Source: Arthrobacter sp. QXT-31 (GTDB taxonomy: Bacteria; Actinomycetota; Actinomycetes; Actinomycetales; Micrococcaceae). From it: a stretch of DNA of 64,000 bases. The notes under the pieces are model-generated. The model saw nothing but the letters and a program-made list of their open reading frames with translations, was not told the DNA's origin and ran no database searches. Positions within the stretch are counted from its first letter, which is position 1. Each line of letters begins with the position of its first letter. The stretch lies in the NCBI RefSeq assembly GCF_001969265.1, contig NZ_CP019304.1:4154001-4218000 (forward strand). Direction: 5' to 3'. The position numbers were made by a program, and so were the translations under genes. Below, one piece after another: positions 36,335 through 45,973 of the stretch.

Positions 36335-39300
36335 TTGCACCTCAAAAGTCTGACCGTCCGGGGCTTCAAGTCGTTTGCGTCGGCCACGACGTTCGACTTC
36401 GAGCCTGGCGTCACGGCGGTCGTCGGGCCCAACGGCTCGGGTAAGTCCAACGTGGTGGATGCCCTCGCCTGGGTCATGGGGGAGCAGGGCGCCAAAACCC
36501 TGCGCGGCGGCAAGATGGAGGACGTCATCTTCGCCGGCACATCCGGGCGCCCGCCGCTGGGCCGCGCGCACGTCTCGCTCACCATTGACAACACCGACGG
36601 CGCCCTGCCGATCGAGTACAGCGAAGTCACCATCTCGCGGACACTGTTCCGCACCGGCGGTTCCGAGTACGCCATCAACGGTTCGGCCTGCCGGCTCCTG
36701 GACATCCAGGAACTCCTCTCCGACTCCGGACTCGGCCGCGAAATGCACGTGATCGTGGGGCAGGGCCAGCTTGACCGGGTCCTGCACGCCACCGCCGAGG
36801 ACCGCCGGGGCTTCATCGAGGAAGCCGCCGGCATCCTCAAGCACCGGCGGCGGAAGGAAAAGACCGTCCGCAAGCTGGAGGCGATGCAGGCGAACCTTCA
36901 GCGGCTCAGCGACCTGACCGGTGAAATCCGGCGCCAGCTCACGCCGCTGGGCAAACAGGCAGAGGTGGCACGGCGCGCGCAGACCGTCCAGTTCGAGGTA
37001 CGCGATGCCCGCGCCCGGCTGCTGGCCGATGACCTGGTCCAGCTCCAGAACGCACTGGCCCAGGACATCGCCGATGAGTCGGCGCTCAAGACGCGGCGCA
37101 CCGTCGTCGAAACCCAGCTTGAGGAGGGCCGGCGGCGGCAGGCTGCCCTGGAGCAGCTCGCCGCGGAGGCGACTCCGGCGCTGAACGCGGCCCGGGATAC
37201 CTGGTACCAGCTGTCCGCCGGACGGGAGCGCCTGCGTTCCCTCGCATCCCTGGCCCAGGAACGCTGCCGACTGCTGGGATCTGCGGATCCTGCGCCCGAA
37301 CCCGGCCGGGACCCGGAACAGCTGGAACGGCAGGCCGCGCGCGTGCGCGGCGAGCAGGCGGACCTGGAACGGGACATCATCGAGAGCCGTGCCGCGCTCG
37401 AAGCCGCAACTGCCGCCAAGTCGGCGGCTGAGGATGCCGCCGCGGCCGAGGAGAAGCGGCTTACCGCCGCCCTGCGTGCTGCCGCGGACCGCCGTGAGGG
37501 CCTGGCACGGCTGGCCGGTCAGGTGGGAGCGGCGCGGTCCAAGGTGGAATCTGCCCAGGCGGAAGTCGGCCGACTGCGCGAATCCCTCGCCGCCGGCGAT
37601 GAGCGCCGCCGGAAGGCCCAGTCCGAGTTCACCGCGCTGGAGTCGCAGGTGGCTGGCGTCGAGGACGGCGAGGAAACCCTCGACGCCGAATACGAGGACG
37701 CCAGCGCCGCCCTGGACGGCATCCTCGCGGAGATCGATGCGCTGAAAAGCACGGAACGGGACGCCGTCCGCGAGCGGGACGCGCTGAAGGCCCGGCACGA
37801 GGCCCTTCAGCTGGGTCTCAACCGCAAAGACGGCTCCGAGCATGTCCTCGGTGCCGGTGTGGCCGGGACCGTTGGCCCGCTCGCTTCGGCCCTGACTGTT
37901 GAACCCGGCTATGAGGCGGCCGTTGCCGCTGCCCTGGGCAGCGCTTCGGACGCCATCGTGGTGCAGGATGCCGGGACGGCGGCGGAACTGGTGCGCCTCC
38001 TCAGGGATGACGACGCCGGCCGGGCCACGCTCGTCCTCGAGACCGCTGAAGCCAAGGACCCTCCTGCCGCGGCCCTTACTTCAGCCGCCCGCGCGGCCTT
38101 GCCGTCCGGCGCCCGCCCGGCTCCGGACCTGGTTACGGCTTCCGGAACCACAGGGGAAGCCGTGCGCACCCTGCTCGGCGCCACCGCCGTCGTCGAGGAC
38201 CATGCCGCCGCGGCGGAACTCGTCGCTGAGCATCCCGGCCTCACGGCGGTAACGGTTTCCGGAGACGTTTTCACTGCCTGGACCGTTACCGGCGGTTCCG
38301 CGAAGGCACCCTCACTGCTGGAGGTGCAGGCCGCCGTCGACGATGCCGCATCCCGTCTGGCGGCAGTCACTGCCGCGCTGGAACAGTGCCGTTTTGCCCT
38401 GGCCGCCGCCGGGGCCCGCCGGGCGGAAGCCCAGGAACGGGCGGACGCTGCCCTGGACCGGCTGCACGAATCGGATGCGCGGCTGGCCGCGGTTGCCGAA
38501 CGGCTGGGCCACCTCAACTCTGTCCTGCGCAGCGCCGTCGGTGAAAGCGAACGGCTGGCCGCCTCGCTCGCCCGCGCTGAAGCCAACATCGTCACCGAGC
38601 AGGAGGCGCTGGAGGCGGTGACCGCCCGGCTGGCCGCGGCGCAGGACGCCCCCGCCGAGGAGGAACCCTCCTCCGGGCAGCGGGACGCGCTGGCCCTGGC
38701 CGCAGCGCAGGCGCGGTCTGCCGAGATGGAGGCGCGGCTCGCCCTGCGCAGCCGCGAGGAGCAACTGACCGCCATCCGCAACCGGGCCGCCTCGCTGGAA
38801 CGGGCGGCGGCATCGGAACGCCGTGCCCGGGAACAGGCAGCCGAACGGGCCCGCCGACGGAGAATCCAGGCCAAGCGGGCCGCGGCAGTCGCCGCCGCCG
38901 CCGAGCAGCTGGTCAGGTTCAGCGACGTTTCCGTGGAGCTGGCCAGCCGCGAGCGGGACCTTGCCGAGCAGGTCCGGGAGCAGCGGGACCGGGAGCTGGC
39001 GGACATCCGCACTGCCAACGATGCCCTGGCCCGCGAACTGGCGGAACTCACCGACTCGGTGCACCGCGACGAACTGGCGCGCGCCCAGCAGCGGCTCCGG
39101 ATCGAGGCGCTGGAAACCAAGTCGGTGGACGAGCTGGGGCTGACCGCAGACCAGCTCGTGGCGGATTACGGGCCGGACCAGCCGGTACCCCTGCCTGCGG
39201 CCGCGTCCACGGACAAGTGGGCGGCACTGCGGGCGCCGGTCGACGCCGAGGGGCAGCCTGTGGTGGAGGGTGTGCCGTTCGTCCGGGAGGAGCAGGAAAA

Positions 39301-39937
39301 GCGGCTCCGCAAGGCGGAACGGGATCTCTCATCGCTGGGTAAGGTCAACCCCCTGGCCCTGGAGGAGTTCGCAGCCCTGGAGGAGCGCCACCAGTTCCTC
39401 AGCACCCAGCTGGAGGACCTGAAGGCCAGCCGCAAGGATCTCCTGGACATCATCAAGGAAGTCGATGACCGCGTGCAGAAGGTCTTCGCCGAAGCCTTCG
39501 CGGACACCTCGGCCCAGTTTGTGCGGGTCTTCGGCCGGCTCTTCCCCGGCGGCGAGGGCAGGCTGGTCCTGACCGATCCCACGGACATGCTCACCACGGG
39601 CATCGAGGTGGAGGCCCGGCCCGCGGGCAAGAAGATCAAGCGGCTGTCCCTGCTGTCCGGCGGCGAGCGGTCCCTGACAGCGGTGGCCCTGCTCGTGGCG
39701 ATCTTCAAGGCCCGCCCCTCGCCGTTTTACGTCATGGACGAGGTGGAAGCTGCCCTTGATGACACCAACCTGGGCCGGCTCATCACGATCTTTGAAGAGC
39801 TCCGGGAATCCAGCCAGCTGATCGTGATCACGCACCAGAAGCGGACCATGGAGGTGGCCGACGCGCTCTACGGCGTCACCATGCGCGGTGATGGCGTATC
39901 CACCGTCATCAGCCAGCGGCTGGGAGCGGACGTCTAA
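36335..39937 (+). CDS. smc: chromosome segregation protein SMC
   Basis: Condensin ATPase that organises the chromosome, 1200 residues. The N-terminal ATPase half has GPNGSGKSNVVDALAW near residue 32, followed by a coiled coil rich in Glu/Arg/Ala, a hinge around residues 505-670, a second coiled coil, and the C-terminal signature LSGGERSLTAVALLVAI with Walker B FYVMDEVEAALDD. The TTG start at 36335 has GGAG about 12 bp upstream, and no better start is near. ftsY follows after 32 bp, the usual smc-ftsY pair. Confidence 0.96.
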   Translation: MHLKSLTVRGFKSFASATTFDFEPGVTAVVGPNGSGKSNVVDALAWVMGEQGAKTLRGGKMEDVIFAGTSGRPPLGRAHVSLTIDNTDGALPIEYSEVTISRTLFRTGGSEYAINGSACRLLDIQELLSDSGLGREMHVIVGQGQLDRVLHATAEDRRGFIEEAAGILKHRRRKEKTVRKLEAMQANLQRLSDLTGEIRRQLTPLGKQAEVARRAQTVQFEVRDARARLLADDLVQLQNALAQDIADESALKTRRTVVETQLEEGRRRQAALEQLAAEATPALNAARDTWYQLSAGRERLRSLASLAQERCRLLGSADPAPEPGRDPEQLERQAARVRGEQADLERDIIESRAALEAATAAKSAAEDAAAAEEKRLTAALRAAADRREGLARLAGQVGAARSKVESAQAEVGRLRESLAAGDERRRKAQSEFTALESQVAGVEDGEETLDAEYEDASAALDGILAEIDALKSTERDAVRERDALKARHEALQLGLNRKDGSEHVLGAGVAGTVGPLASALTVEPGYEAAVAAALGSASDAIVVQDAGTAAELVRLLRDDDAGRATLVLETAEAKDPPAAALTSAARAALPSGARPAPDLVTASGTTGEAVRTLLGATAVVEDHAAAAELVAEHPGLTAVTVSGDVFTAWTVTGGSAKAPSLLEVQAAVDDAASRLAAVTAALEQCRFALAAAGARRAEAQERADAALDRLHESDARLAAVAERLGHLNSVLRSAVGESERLAASLARAEANIVTEQEALEAVTARLAAAQDAPAEEEPSSGQRDALALAAAQARSAEMEARLALRSREEQLTAIRNRAASLERAAASERRAREQAAERARRRRIQAKRAAAVAAAAEQLVRFSDVSVELASRERDLAEQVREQRDRELADIRTANDALARELAELTDSVHRDELARAQQRLRIEALETKSVDELGLTADQLVADYGPDQPVPLPAAASTDKWAALRAPVDAEGQPVVEGVPFVREEQEKRLRKAERDLSSLGKVNPLALEEFAALEERHQFLSTQLEDLKASRKDLLDIIKEVDDRVQKVFAEAFADTSAQFVRVFGRLFPGGEGRLVLTDPTDMLTTGIEVEARPAGKKIKRLSLLSGGERSLTAVALLVAIFKARPSPFYVMDEVEAALDDTNLGRLITIFEELRESSQLIVITHQKRTMEVADALYGVTMRGDGVSTVISQRLGADV

Positions 39938-39969
39938 GCAGGCCCCGCGGCTTGTGAGAAGCTAGGGGT

Positions 39970-41187
39970 GTGAATGACATTATCCCCATTCTTCTGCCCA
40001 TTCTTGCTGCCCTGGTAGTCATTGGCGGGCTGATCCCGGTGCTCATGAAAGCCCGGAAATCCGGCACCCAGTATCCCGGCACCCGGGACGCCAACGACCC
40101 CGTTCAGCCGCTCGGCGGCGGAGGGACGCTCCTCGAGGACCGCCCGGCCGCGCCTGCGGCCCCTGCCGACCGTAAGGCGCCGGACGCCGTCGACCTTGAA
40201 GGACTCGAGGCCGAGGTCCCCGATGACGCCGCCGGCCTGGAGACCATCGCGGTAGAGACCCCTCTGCCCGTGGCCGGACGCCTCACGCGGCTCCGGGAGC
40301 GCCTGGTCAAGTCCAACAATGTCCTCGGCAAGGGCCTGCTGGCGCTGCTCTCCAGCGACAAGATCGACGAGAACGTCTGGGACGAGGTGGAGGAAACCCT
40401 GCTCCTGGCGGACCTTGGCACCGAGCCGACCATGCAGCTGGTGGACGCGCTCCGCGAACGTGTGAAGGTCCTCGGCGCCCGCGACCCCGAGCACGTCAAG
40501 GCGCTGCTCCGGGAAGAGCTCATTAAGATCGTGGACCCGTCCATGGACCGGAGCCTCCGGGTTGACCGGCACGCGGACCGGCCTGCCGTGATGATGGTGG
40601 TCGGTGTCAACGGCGTGGGCAAAACCACCACGGTGGGCAAGCTGGCCCGTGTCCTGGTCGCGGAGGACAAGGACGTCCTGCTCGGTGCCGCGGACACCTT
40701 CCGTGCCGCCGCTTCCGAGCAGCTGGCCACCTGGGGACAGCGCGTGGGGGTGCCCACGGTGAAGTCGGACATCGCCGGCGCCGACCCCGCGTCCGTCGCG
40801 TACGAGGCCGTCAAGGCAGGCATCGACCAGGAAGTCGACGTCGTCATGATTGACACCGCCGGCCGCCTGCAGAACAAGATCGGCCTGATGGACGAGCTCG
40901 GCAAGGTCAAGCGCGTCGTGGAAAAGCTGGCAGAGGTGGATGAGGTCCTCTTGGTGCTGGACGCCACCACCGGCCAGAACGGGCTCAACCAGGCGCGGGT
41001 CTTCGCCGAAGTCGTCAACATCACCGGCATCGTGCTGACCAAGCTGGACGGCACCGCCAAGGGCGGCATCGTCGTCGCGATCCAGAAGAGCCTCGGCGTG
41101 CCCGTGAAGCTCATTGGCCTGGGCGAGGGCGCGGACGACCTCGCACCGTTCGAAACCGAGGGATTCGTCGACGCCCTCCTGAACTGA
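39970..41187 (+). CDS. ftsY: signal recognition particle receptor FtsY
   Basis: SRP receptor GTPase that docks ribosome-SRP complexes at the membrane (405 residues). A single N-terminal membrane helix (IIPILLPILAALVVIGGL) replaces the acidic A domain of E. coli, as in other actinobacteria. The G domain shows GVNGVGKTTTVGKLA, DTAGRLQNK and TKLDGTAKGG. Its partner ffh is at 45974. A perfect 18-bp hairpin follows. Confidence 0.96.
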   Translation: MNDIIPILLPILAALVVIGGLIPVLMKARKSGTQYPGTRDANDPVQPLGGGGTLLEDRPAAPAAPADRKAPDAVDLEGLEAEVPDDAAGLETIAVETPLPVAGRLTRLRERLVKSNNVLGKGLLALLSSDKIDENVWDEVEETLLLADLGTEPTMQLVDALRERVKVLGARDPEHVKALLREELIKIVDPSMDRSLRVDRHADRPAVMMVVGVNGVGKTTTVGKLARVLVAEDKDVLLGAADTFRAAASEQLATWGQRVGVPTVKSDIAGADPASVAYEAVKAGIDQEVDVVMIDTAGRLQNKIGLMDELGKVKRVVEKLAEVDEVLLVLDATTGQNGLNQARVFAEVVNITGIVLTKLDGTAKGGIVVAIQKSLGVPVKLIGLGEGADDLAPFETEGFVDALLN

Positions 41188-41205
41188 GCGGCTCCCAACT
41201 AAATT

Positions 41206-41247
41206 GCAGAAGAGGGCGTTCCCGCGGCTGGGAACGCCCTCTTCTGC
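41206..41247. terminator. bidirectional hairpin between ftsY and the MFS gene
   Basis: An 18-bp perfect stem (GCAGAAGAGGGCGTTCCC and its complement) with a 6-nt loop stands between convergent genes. No long T-run is present on either side. Confidence 0.75.
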
Positions 41248-41261
41248 TAGCCGGCTGTCTG

Positions 41262-42509
41262 CTAAGCCGCGGGGCTGGGCTTCTGCACCGTCTCCCGCGC
41301 GGCCAGCCAGCCGAGGGCGGCAACCAGCAGCACGGCGCCTGTCGCTGCGAAGGCCCAGCTGTAGCCGAACCGGTCCGCCAGCAGTCCGACGAGCACCGGC
41401 CCGAGGATGGCACCAATGTCCGACGTCATCTGGAAGGCCGCCAGGACAGGTCCGCCCGAGCGCTCGCGGCCGATCACATCCGCCACCGCCGCCTGCTGAG
41501 CCGGGTTGAGCGCGCCCGCGCCGACTCCGGCCAGCAGCGACGCCGCCAGGAACCACTCCAGCCCCTGTGTGAGCCCGATTCCTGAGGTGGCCGCGCCGGT
41601 GACCACCAGGCCGGCCACCATCATCGGCTTCCTGCCCAGGCTGTCCGCCAGCCGGCCTGACACAGTGAGGGCGAGCGCGTTTCCGGCGGCGAAGACCGCC
41701 AGTGCCCAGCCGGCCGCCTCCGGCCCCGAGCCCAGCGCCGTGACGGCGAACAGCGGCACCGTGGCCATGCGCACGCCGAAGGTGGCCCAGCCGTTGGCGA
41801 AACTTGAGAACATGGCCGCCCGGTAGGCGCTGTCGCCGAGCGCCTCGCCGAGTTTCATGGGCGGCGCCCCGCCTGCCTCTCCGCGCGCAGAGCCGGGAAC
41901 ATGGCTCAGCTGCGTCTGCACCACCAGGGCCGCCAGGACCAGCGCGGCGGCGTAGGCCAGGAACGGGATCCGCAGCCCGAATCCTGCCAGCAGGCCGCCG
42001 ACGATCGGTCCGCAGACGTTGCCGATCAGGAACGCGGAGGCGTACGCGCCCGAAACCCGGCCGCGGCTCTCCGGCGGAGCCAGCCTGACCACCAGCGCCA
42101 TCGATGCCACGGTGAACATGACCGAGCCCGCGCCGCCCAGCCCGCGGAACACCAGCAGCTGCCAGTAGTTCTGGGCGAAGGCGCAGGCCGCCGTGGACGC
42201 CGCCACAATGAGCAGGCCCGCAACGTAGACGGGGCGCTCACCGAGCCGGCCGATGAGCGACCCGCCGGCGGGGGCGAACAGCAGCCGCATGAACGCAAAG
42301 ATACTGACGATGACGGCGGCGGCCGTGGCGCCGACGTCGAACGTGGTGGCGAACTGCGGCAGCACGGGAGCCACCAGGCCGAAGCCCAGCGCTATCAGGA
42401 AGGCGGCGACGAGCATCACCTTGATGTCACGGGGCAGCGGAGCACCGCCGGGGCGGCGGACCGCGCTGAACCGGAGTTTGCCCGCGGCGTTACGGGGGAG
42501 TGGGGGCAT
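41262..42509 (-). CDS. MFS transporter, drug-efflux type
   Basis: A 12-helix major facilitator of about 415 residues. The loop 2-3 motif is GGSLIGRLGERPVYV, and loop 8-9 reads GRLADSLGRKPMM; motif C-like GxxxGPxxGG appears as NVCGPIVGGLL, typical of drug/H+ antiporters. The substrate is unknown. ATG 42509 has AAGGA about 12 bp upstream and is preferred; in-frame starts at 42566 and 42593 lack sites and would push the gene into the amtB regulatory region. Confidence 0.85.
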   Translation of the reverse strand: MPPLPRNAAGKLRFSAVRRPGGAPLPRDIKVMLVAAFLIALGFGLVAPVLPQFATTFDVGATAAAVIVSIFAFMRLLFAPAGGSLIGRLGERPVYVAGLLIVAASTAACAFAQNYWQLLVFRGLGGAGSVMFTVASMALVVRLAPPESRGRVSGAYASAFLIGNVCGPIVGGLLAGFGLRIPFLAYAAALVLAALVVQTQLSHVPGSARGEAGGAPPMKLGEALGDSAYRAAMFSSFANGWATFGVRMATVPLFAVTALGSGPEAAGWALAVFAAGNALALTVSGRLADSLGRKPMMVAGLVVTGAATSGIGLTQGLEWFLAASLLAGVGAGALNPAQQAAVADVIGRERSGGPVLAAFQMTSDIGAILGPVLVGLLADRFGYSWAFAATGAVLLVAALGWLAARETVQKPSPAA

Positions 42510-42559
42510 GTTGCGGGGGAATCCTTGCAAAGCGGGCGGAACGGGCGTTTGGGGCGGGT

Positions 42560-42586
42560 GAAACATAACCGTAACAAGCAGGATAT
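42560..42586. promoter_or_regulatory. candidate GlnR box upstream of amtB
   Basis: GAAAC-N6-GTAAC-N6-GATAT matches the middle and end of the actinobacterial GlnR consensus (alternating GTnAC and GAAAC boxes every 11 bp). It lies about 155-180 bp upstream of amtB. Confidence 0.45.
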
Positions 42587-42739
42587 GCACCATTTACGTC
42601 AGGGAGGTTGTTGTAACAGACCGGCAATCTAAATCCTCAGCCAGCGAAACACACCGGGGCAAAACTTGATTCAGGACGCAAAAGGCGTTGGGCAGGCGGA
42701 TCACTCCGCAGCATTTTCGATCAAGAGAGGACGTGCACC

Positions 42740-44110
42740 ATGGAACTTACCGCAGGTCACGTATGGCTCATGGTGGCGGCGGCACTTGTGCTGTTCATGA
42801 CACCAGGTCTGGCATTTTTCTACGGCGGCATGACGCGCGCCAAGGCTGCACTGAACATGATGATGATGAGTTTCATCTCCATCGGCATGGTCGGCGTGGT
42901 GTGGGTGCTCTGGGGCGCATCGATGAGCTCCGGCGAAGGATTCCTGCAGATTGTCGGGAACCCGTTCGCTACCTTCGGCCTGGAAGGCATCACCACCCCT
43001 GACGGACTGATCAAGGTCGGCTACGCGGCCACGTTCGCCATCATCACTGTTGCCCTCATCAGCGGCGCCATCGCAGACCGCGCGAAGTTCGGCGCCTGGA
43101 GCGTCTTCGTGCCCGTCTGGGTCACGCTGGTGTACTGCCCGCTCGCCTACATGGTGTGGGGAGGCGGACTGTTCGGCCCCGACGGCGCGGTTGGACAGGC
43201 GCTTGGCCCGGCCATTGACTTCGCCGGCGGCACCGTGGTCCACATCAACGCAGGTGTTGCTGCGCTGATCCTCGTCCTCATCATCGGCAACCGCAAGGGC
43301 TTCGGCAAGGACCCGAACCACCGCCCGCACAACGTTCCGTTCGTCATGCTCGGCGCAGCCATCCTGTGGTTCGGCTGGTTCGGCTTCAACGGCGGCGCCG
43401 CCACCACGGCGGAACAGGGCGGCCTGATCTGGATCAACACCCTGGCCGCTCCGGCTGCCGCCATGCTCGGCTGGCTCGTCACCGAGCGCATCCGTGACGG
43501 CCACCCCACCTCTCTGGGTGCGGCCTCCGGCGTGGTGGCCGGCCTGGTTGCCATCACCCCTGCCTGCGCCAACGTCAGCCCGGTCGGCGCCCTTGGACTC
43601 GGCGTTGTAGCCGGTGTGGCCTCGGCCCTGGCCGTCGGCCTCAAGTTCCGCTGGGGCTTCGATGACTCCCTCGACGTCGTCGGCGTCCACCTCGTCTCCG
43701 GCATCATCGGCACCGTGGCCCTCGGCTTCATCGCCCTTCCGACCGACGGCGTGGGCGGCGGCCTCTTCTACGGCGGCGGCCTTGCCCAGATGTGGGCTCA
43801 GCTGGCAGCAGCCGGCATCGCCATCGCCTACTCGGCTGTCCTGACCACGATCATCGCACTGGCCATCCACAAGACCATGGGCTTCCGGGTCAGCCAGGAG
43901 CAGGAAGTGGTGGGTGTGGACCTCAGCCTGCACGCAGAGACCGCCTACGAATTCGGCGTCGGCGGCCACGGCGGCAGCTTCCAGCCCCTGCATGAGCTGA
44001 TCACCGGCAAGGTTCCGGCAACCGGCGGTCAGACCAGCGGCACGGACACGGTTCCCGCCGACGGCAAGAAGGCAGAAGAAGTAACAGGCAAGGAAAGCGT
44101 GGGGGCATGA
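42740..44110 (+). CDS. amtB: ammonium transporter
   Basis: Trimeric membrane channel for ammonium uptake, 456 residues with about 11 hydrophobic helices. Family motifs include FFYGGMTRAKAALNMMM, ILWFGWFGFNGG and the pore-region FAGGTVVHIN. The C-terminal cytosolic tail (after VVGVDLSLHAETAY) is the GlnK-docking segment and is extended by about 40 polar residues. AGAGAGG is about 9 bp upstream. The stop overlaps the glnK ATG. Confidence 0.96.
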   Translation: MELTAGHVWLMVAAALVLFMTPGLAFFYGGMTRAKAALNMMMMSFISIGMVGVVWVLWGASMSSGEGFLQIVGNPFATFGLEGITTPDGLIKVGYAATFAIITVALISGAIADRAKFGAWSVFVPVWVTLVYCPLAYMVWGGGLFGPDGAVGQALGPAIDFAGGTVVHINAGVAALILVLIIGNRKGFGKDPNHRPHNVPFVMLGAAILWFGWFGFNGGAATTAEQGGLIWINTLAAPAAAMLGWLVTERIRDGHPTSLGAASGVVAGLVAITPACANVSPVGALGLGVVAGVASALAVGLKFRWGFDDSLDVVGVHLVSGIIGTVALGFIALPTDGVGGGLFYGGGLAQMWAQLAAAGIAIAYSAVLTTIIALAIHKTMGFRVSQEQEVVGVDLSLHAETAYEFGVGGHGGSFQPLHELITGKVPATGGQTSGTDTVPADGKKAEEVTGKESVGA

Positions 44111-44445
44111 AACTGATCACAGCAATTGTTCGTCCGGAGAAGCTCGAAACGATCCGCGAAGGCCTGGAGGCCTACGGGGTCCAGGGCCTGACGGTCAGCG
44201 CGGCCAGCGGCTACGGCCGGCAGCGCGGCTACACCGAGGTTTACCGCGGCGCCGAGTACAACGTGGACCTGCTGCCCAAGATCCGCGTCGAGGTGCTGGC
44301 CACGGACGAACAGGCTGACGACATCCTGGATGTCATCATCGCCAGCTCCAACACGGGCCGCGCCGGCGACGGCAAGGTCTGGACGGTCGATGTCTTCGAA
44401 GCAGTGCGGGTGAGGACGGGTGAACGCGGCGTAGCCGCCATCTAG
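44107..44445 (+). CDS. glnK: P-II nitrogen regulatory protein
   Basis: A 112-residue trimeric signal protein that blocks AmtB when nitrogen is plentiful and senses ATP/ADP and 2-oxoglutarate. Tyr51 in VYRGAEYNVD is the T-loop residue modified by adenylylation in actinobacteria. The C-terminal GRAGDGKVWTVDV is conserved. It overlaps amtB by 4 bp. No glnD follows, which is often the third gene of this operon in actinobacteria; instead a terminator and a minus-strand gene come next. Confidence 0.96.
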   Translation: MKLITAIVRPEKLETIREGLEAYGVQGLTVSAASGYGRQRGYTEVYRGAEYNVDLLPKIRVEVLATDEQADDILDVIIASSNTGRAGDGKVWTVDVFEAVRVRTGERGVAAI

Positions 44446-44468
44446 CGTAGTCGCCAGCCCAACACAGC

Positions 44469-44507
44469 GGGAGGGCCGGTCACCTTACAACGGTGACCGG
44501 CCCTCCC
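44469..44507. terminator. hairpin between glnK and the G6PD gene
   Basis: A 16-bp perfect stem (GGGAGGGCCGGTCACC and complement) with a 7-nt loop lies between convergent genes. There is no T-run. Confidence 0.75.
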
Positions 44508-44513
44508 CGCGCG

Positions 44514-45890
44514 TTAAGCAGTTCCTGTCGAGCCCGCCCGGTATTCCTCCAGCGGAACCTTGCCTGCTGCCCATGCCGCCAGCACCGGCTCGACGATCCG
44601 CCAGCATTCCTCTGCGGTGTCGCCCCTGACCGACAGCAGGGGATCCCCGGTCAGGACGCCTTCCAGCACTTCGCCGTAGGGCAGCAGTTCGGAGGCGTTG
44701 AGCTCGGCCACGAGGGCGGCCCGGTCCAGGCTGAAGACGTCCCCCGGCCCGTTGACGTCGACGCCGAGCTCCAGGGTGTCCGGGCCGAAGCCGATCCGGA
44801 GCGTGTTGGGGGTGTCCCTTCCGGTGAAGCCGGCGGGCAGGTGGGGAACCGGCCGGAACGTGACCACCGCCTCCTTGCGCTTGACCCCCAGCGCCTTGCC
44901 CGAGCGCAGGATGAACGGCACGCCGTTCCAGCGCCAGTTGTCGATGTTCACCTGCACCTCGGCCAGGGTTTCGGTGTTCCTGCCCGGGTCCACGCCCTCC
45001 TCCGCGGCATAATCGGGGACGTTCTTGCCGCCGAGGCTTCCCGCCACGTATCGCGCCCGCCGGGTGGTTTCCGTGTAGGGCTGCCTGATGCTGCTGGCCC
45101 GCAGGACGGCGGCAACCGCATCGCGGAGGTCGCGCTCGCCGATGGTGGCCGGCGGCTCAATGGCCAGCAGCGCCATGATCTGCAGCAGGTGGCTTTGGAT
45201 CATGTCCCGCAGTGCGCCCGCCCCGTCGTAGTACCGGGCGCGTCCCTCGAGGGCGAGGTCCTCCTCGAAGATGATCTCCACCTTTTCGATGTGGCCGCGG
45301 TTCCAGACCGGCTCCAGGAAATTGTTGGCGAACCGCAGCCCGAGGATGTTCAGCACCGTGGCCTTGCCCAGGAAATGGTCCACCCGGTGGATGTGGTCCT
45401 CCGGGACCAGGGTCAGGAGTGTCCGGTTGAGTTCACGGGCCGATTCCTCGCCGGAGCCGAAAGGCTTCTCCATGACCAGGCGTGTGCCGGCGGGGACCTG
45501 CTCCGGGCGCAGGATTTCGCAGGCCTTCTGGCTCACCTGCGGAGGCAGGGCAAAATAGACCGCGACCGGCCCCTCGAGTTCGGCCAGGAGCTGCGCCAGC
45601 GGGCCATCGGCCGTGACGTCGGCCTGGCGGTATTCCGTGGACTTTTCCATGGCCGCCAATGCGTCCCTGCCAGAGGAGCCCGCGGTCCCCGAGGCTGCCT
45701 CAAAAGCGGTGTGTACGCGCTCCTGCCACTGTTCCAGGGACCACGGATCCGAACCGGCGCCCACAAGTTTCAGGCCGGGCGCACGTCCTGTGGCCACCAG
45801 CCTGGCCAGGCCCGGGAGGAGGAGCCGGCCGGTGAGATCGCCGGAGGCACCAAGGATGAGCAGGGTTTTCACAGTCGTTTGGCTCGTCAC
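44514..45890 (-). CDS. zwf: glucose-6-phosphate dehydrogenase
   Basis: Oxidises glucose-6-phosphate to 6-phosphogluconolactone with NADP. The roughly 458 residues have the dinucleotide motif ILGASGDLTGRLLLPGL, the conserved MEKPFGSGEESA and the active-site RVDHFLGKATVLN (family RIDHYLGK). It is about 30-50 residues shorter than the classical enzyme and stands alone, not with tal/tkt/opcA, so it may be a second isozyme. GTG 45890 is chosen; the longer frame runs through the ffh promoter region. Confidence 0.87.
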   Translation of the reverse strand: MTSQTTVKTLLILGASGDLTGRLLLPGLARLVATGRAPGLKLVGAGSDPWSLEQWQERVHTAFEAASGTAGSSGRDALAAMEKSTEYRQADVTADGPLAQLLAELEGPVAVYFALPPQVSQKACEILRPEQVPAGTRLVMEKPFGSGEESARELNRTLLTLVPEDHIHRVDHFLGKATVLNILGLRFANNFLEPVWNRGHIEKVEIIFEEDLALEGRARYYDGAGALRDMIQSHLLQIMALLAIEPPATIGERDLRDAVAAVLRASSIRQPYTETTRRARYVAGSLGGKNVPDYAAEEGVDPGRNTETLAEVQVNIDNWRWNGVPFILRSGKALGVKRKEAVVTFRPVPHLPAGFTGRDTPNTLRIGFGPDTLELGVDVNGPGDVFSLDRAALVAELNASELLPYGEVLEGVLTGDPLLSVRGDTAEECWRIVEPVLAAWAAGKVPLEEYRAGSTGTA

Positions 45891-45973
45891 CCTGCCAGCA
45901 TGCCACCTGCAAGGCTGACTTGATACCCTAGATAGTCGAGTCCCGTACATCCACTGAAAGAAGTGCACGGCGC

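Noticed and set aside
44514..45968. Longer G6PD starting at the ATG at 45968
   Set aside because: This would add 26 residues encoded in the ffh promoter region and nearly reach the ffh start; the Rossmann motif begins just after the GTG at 45890.
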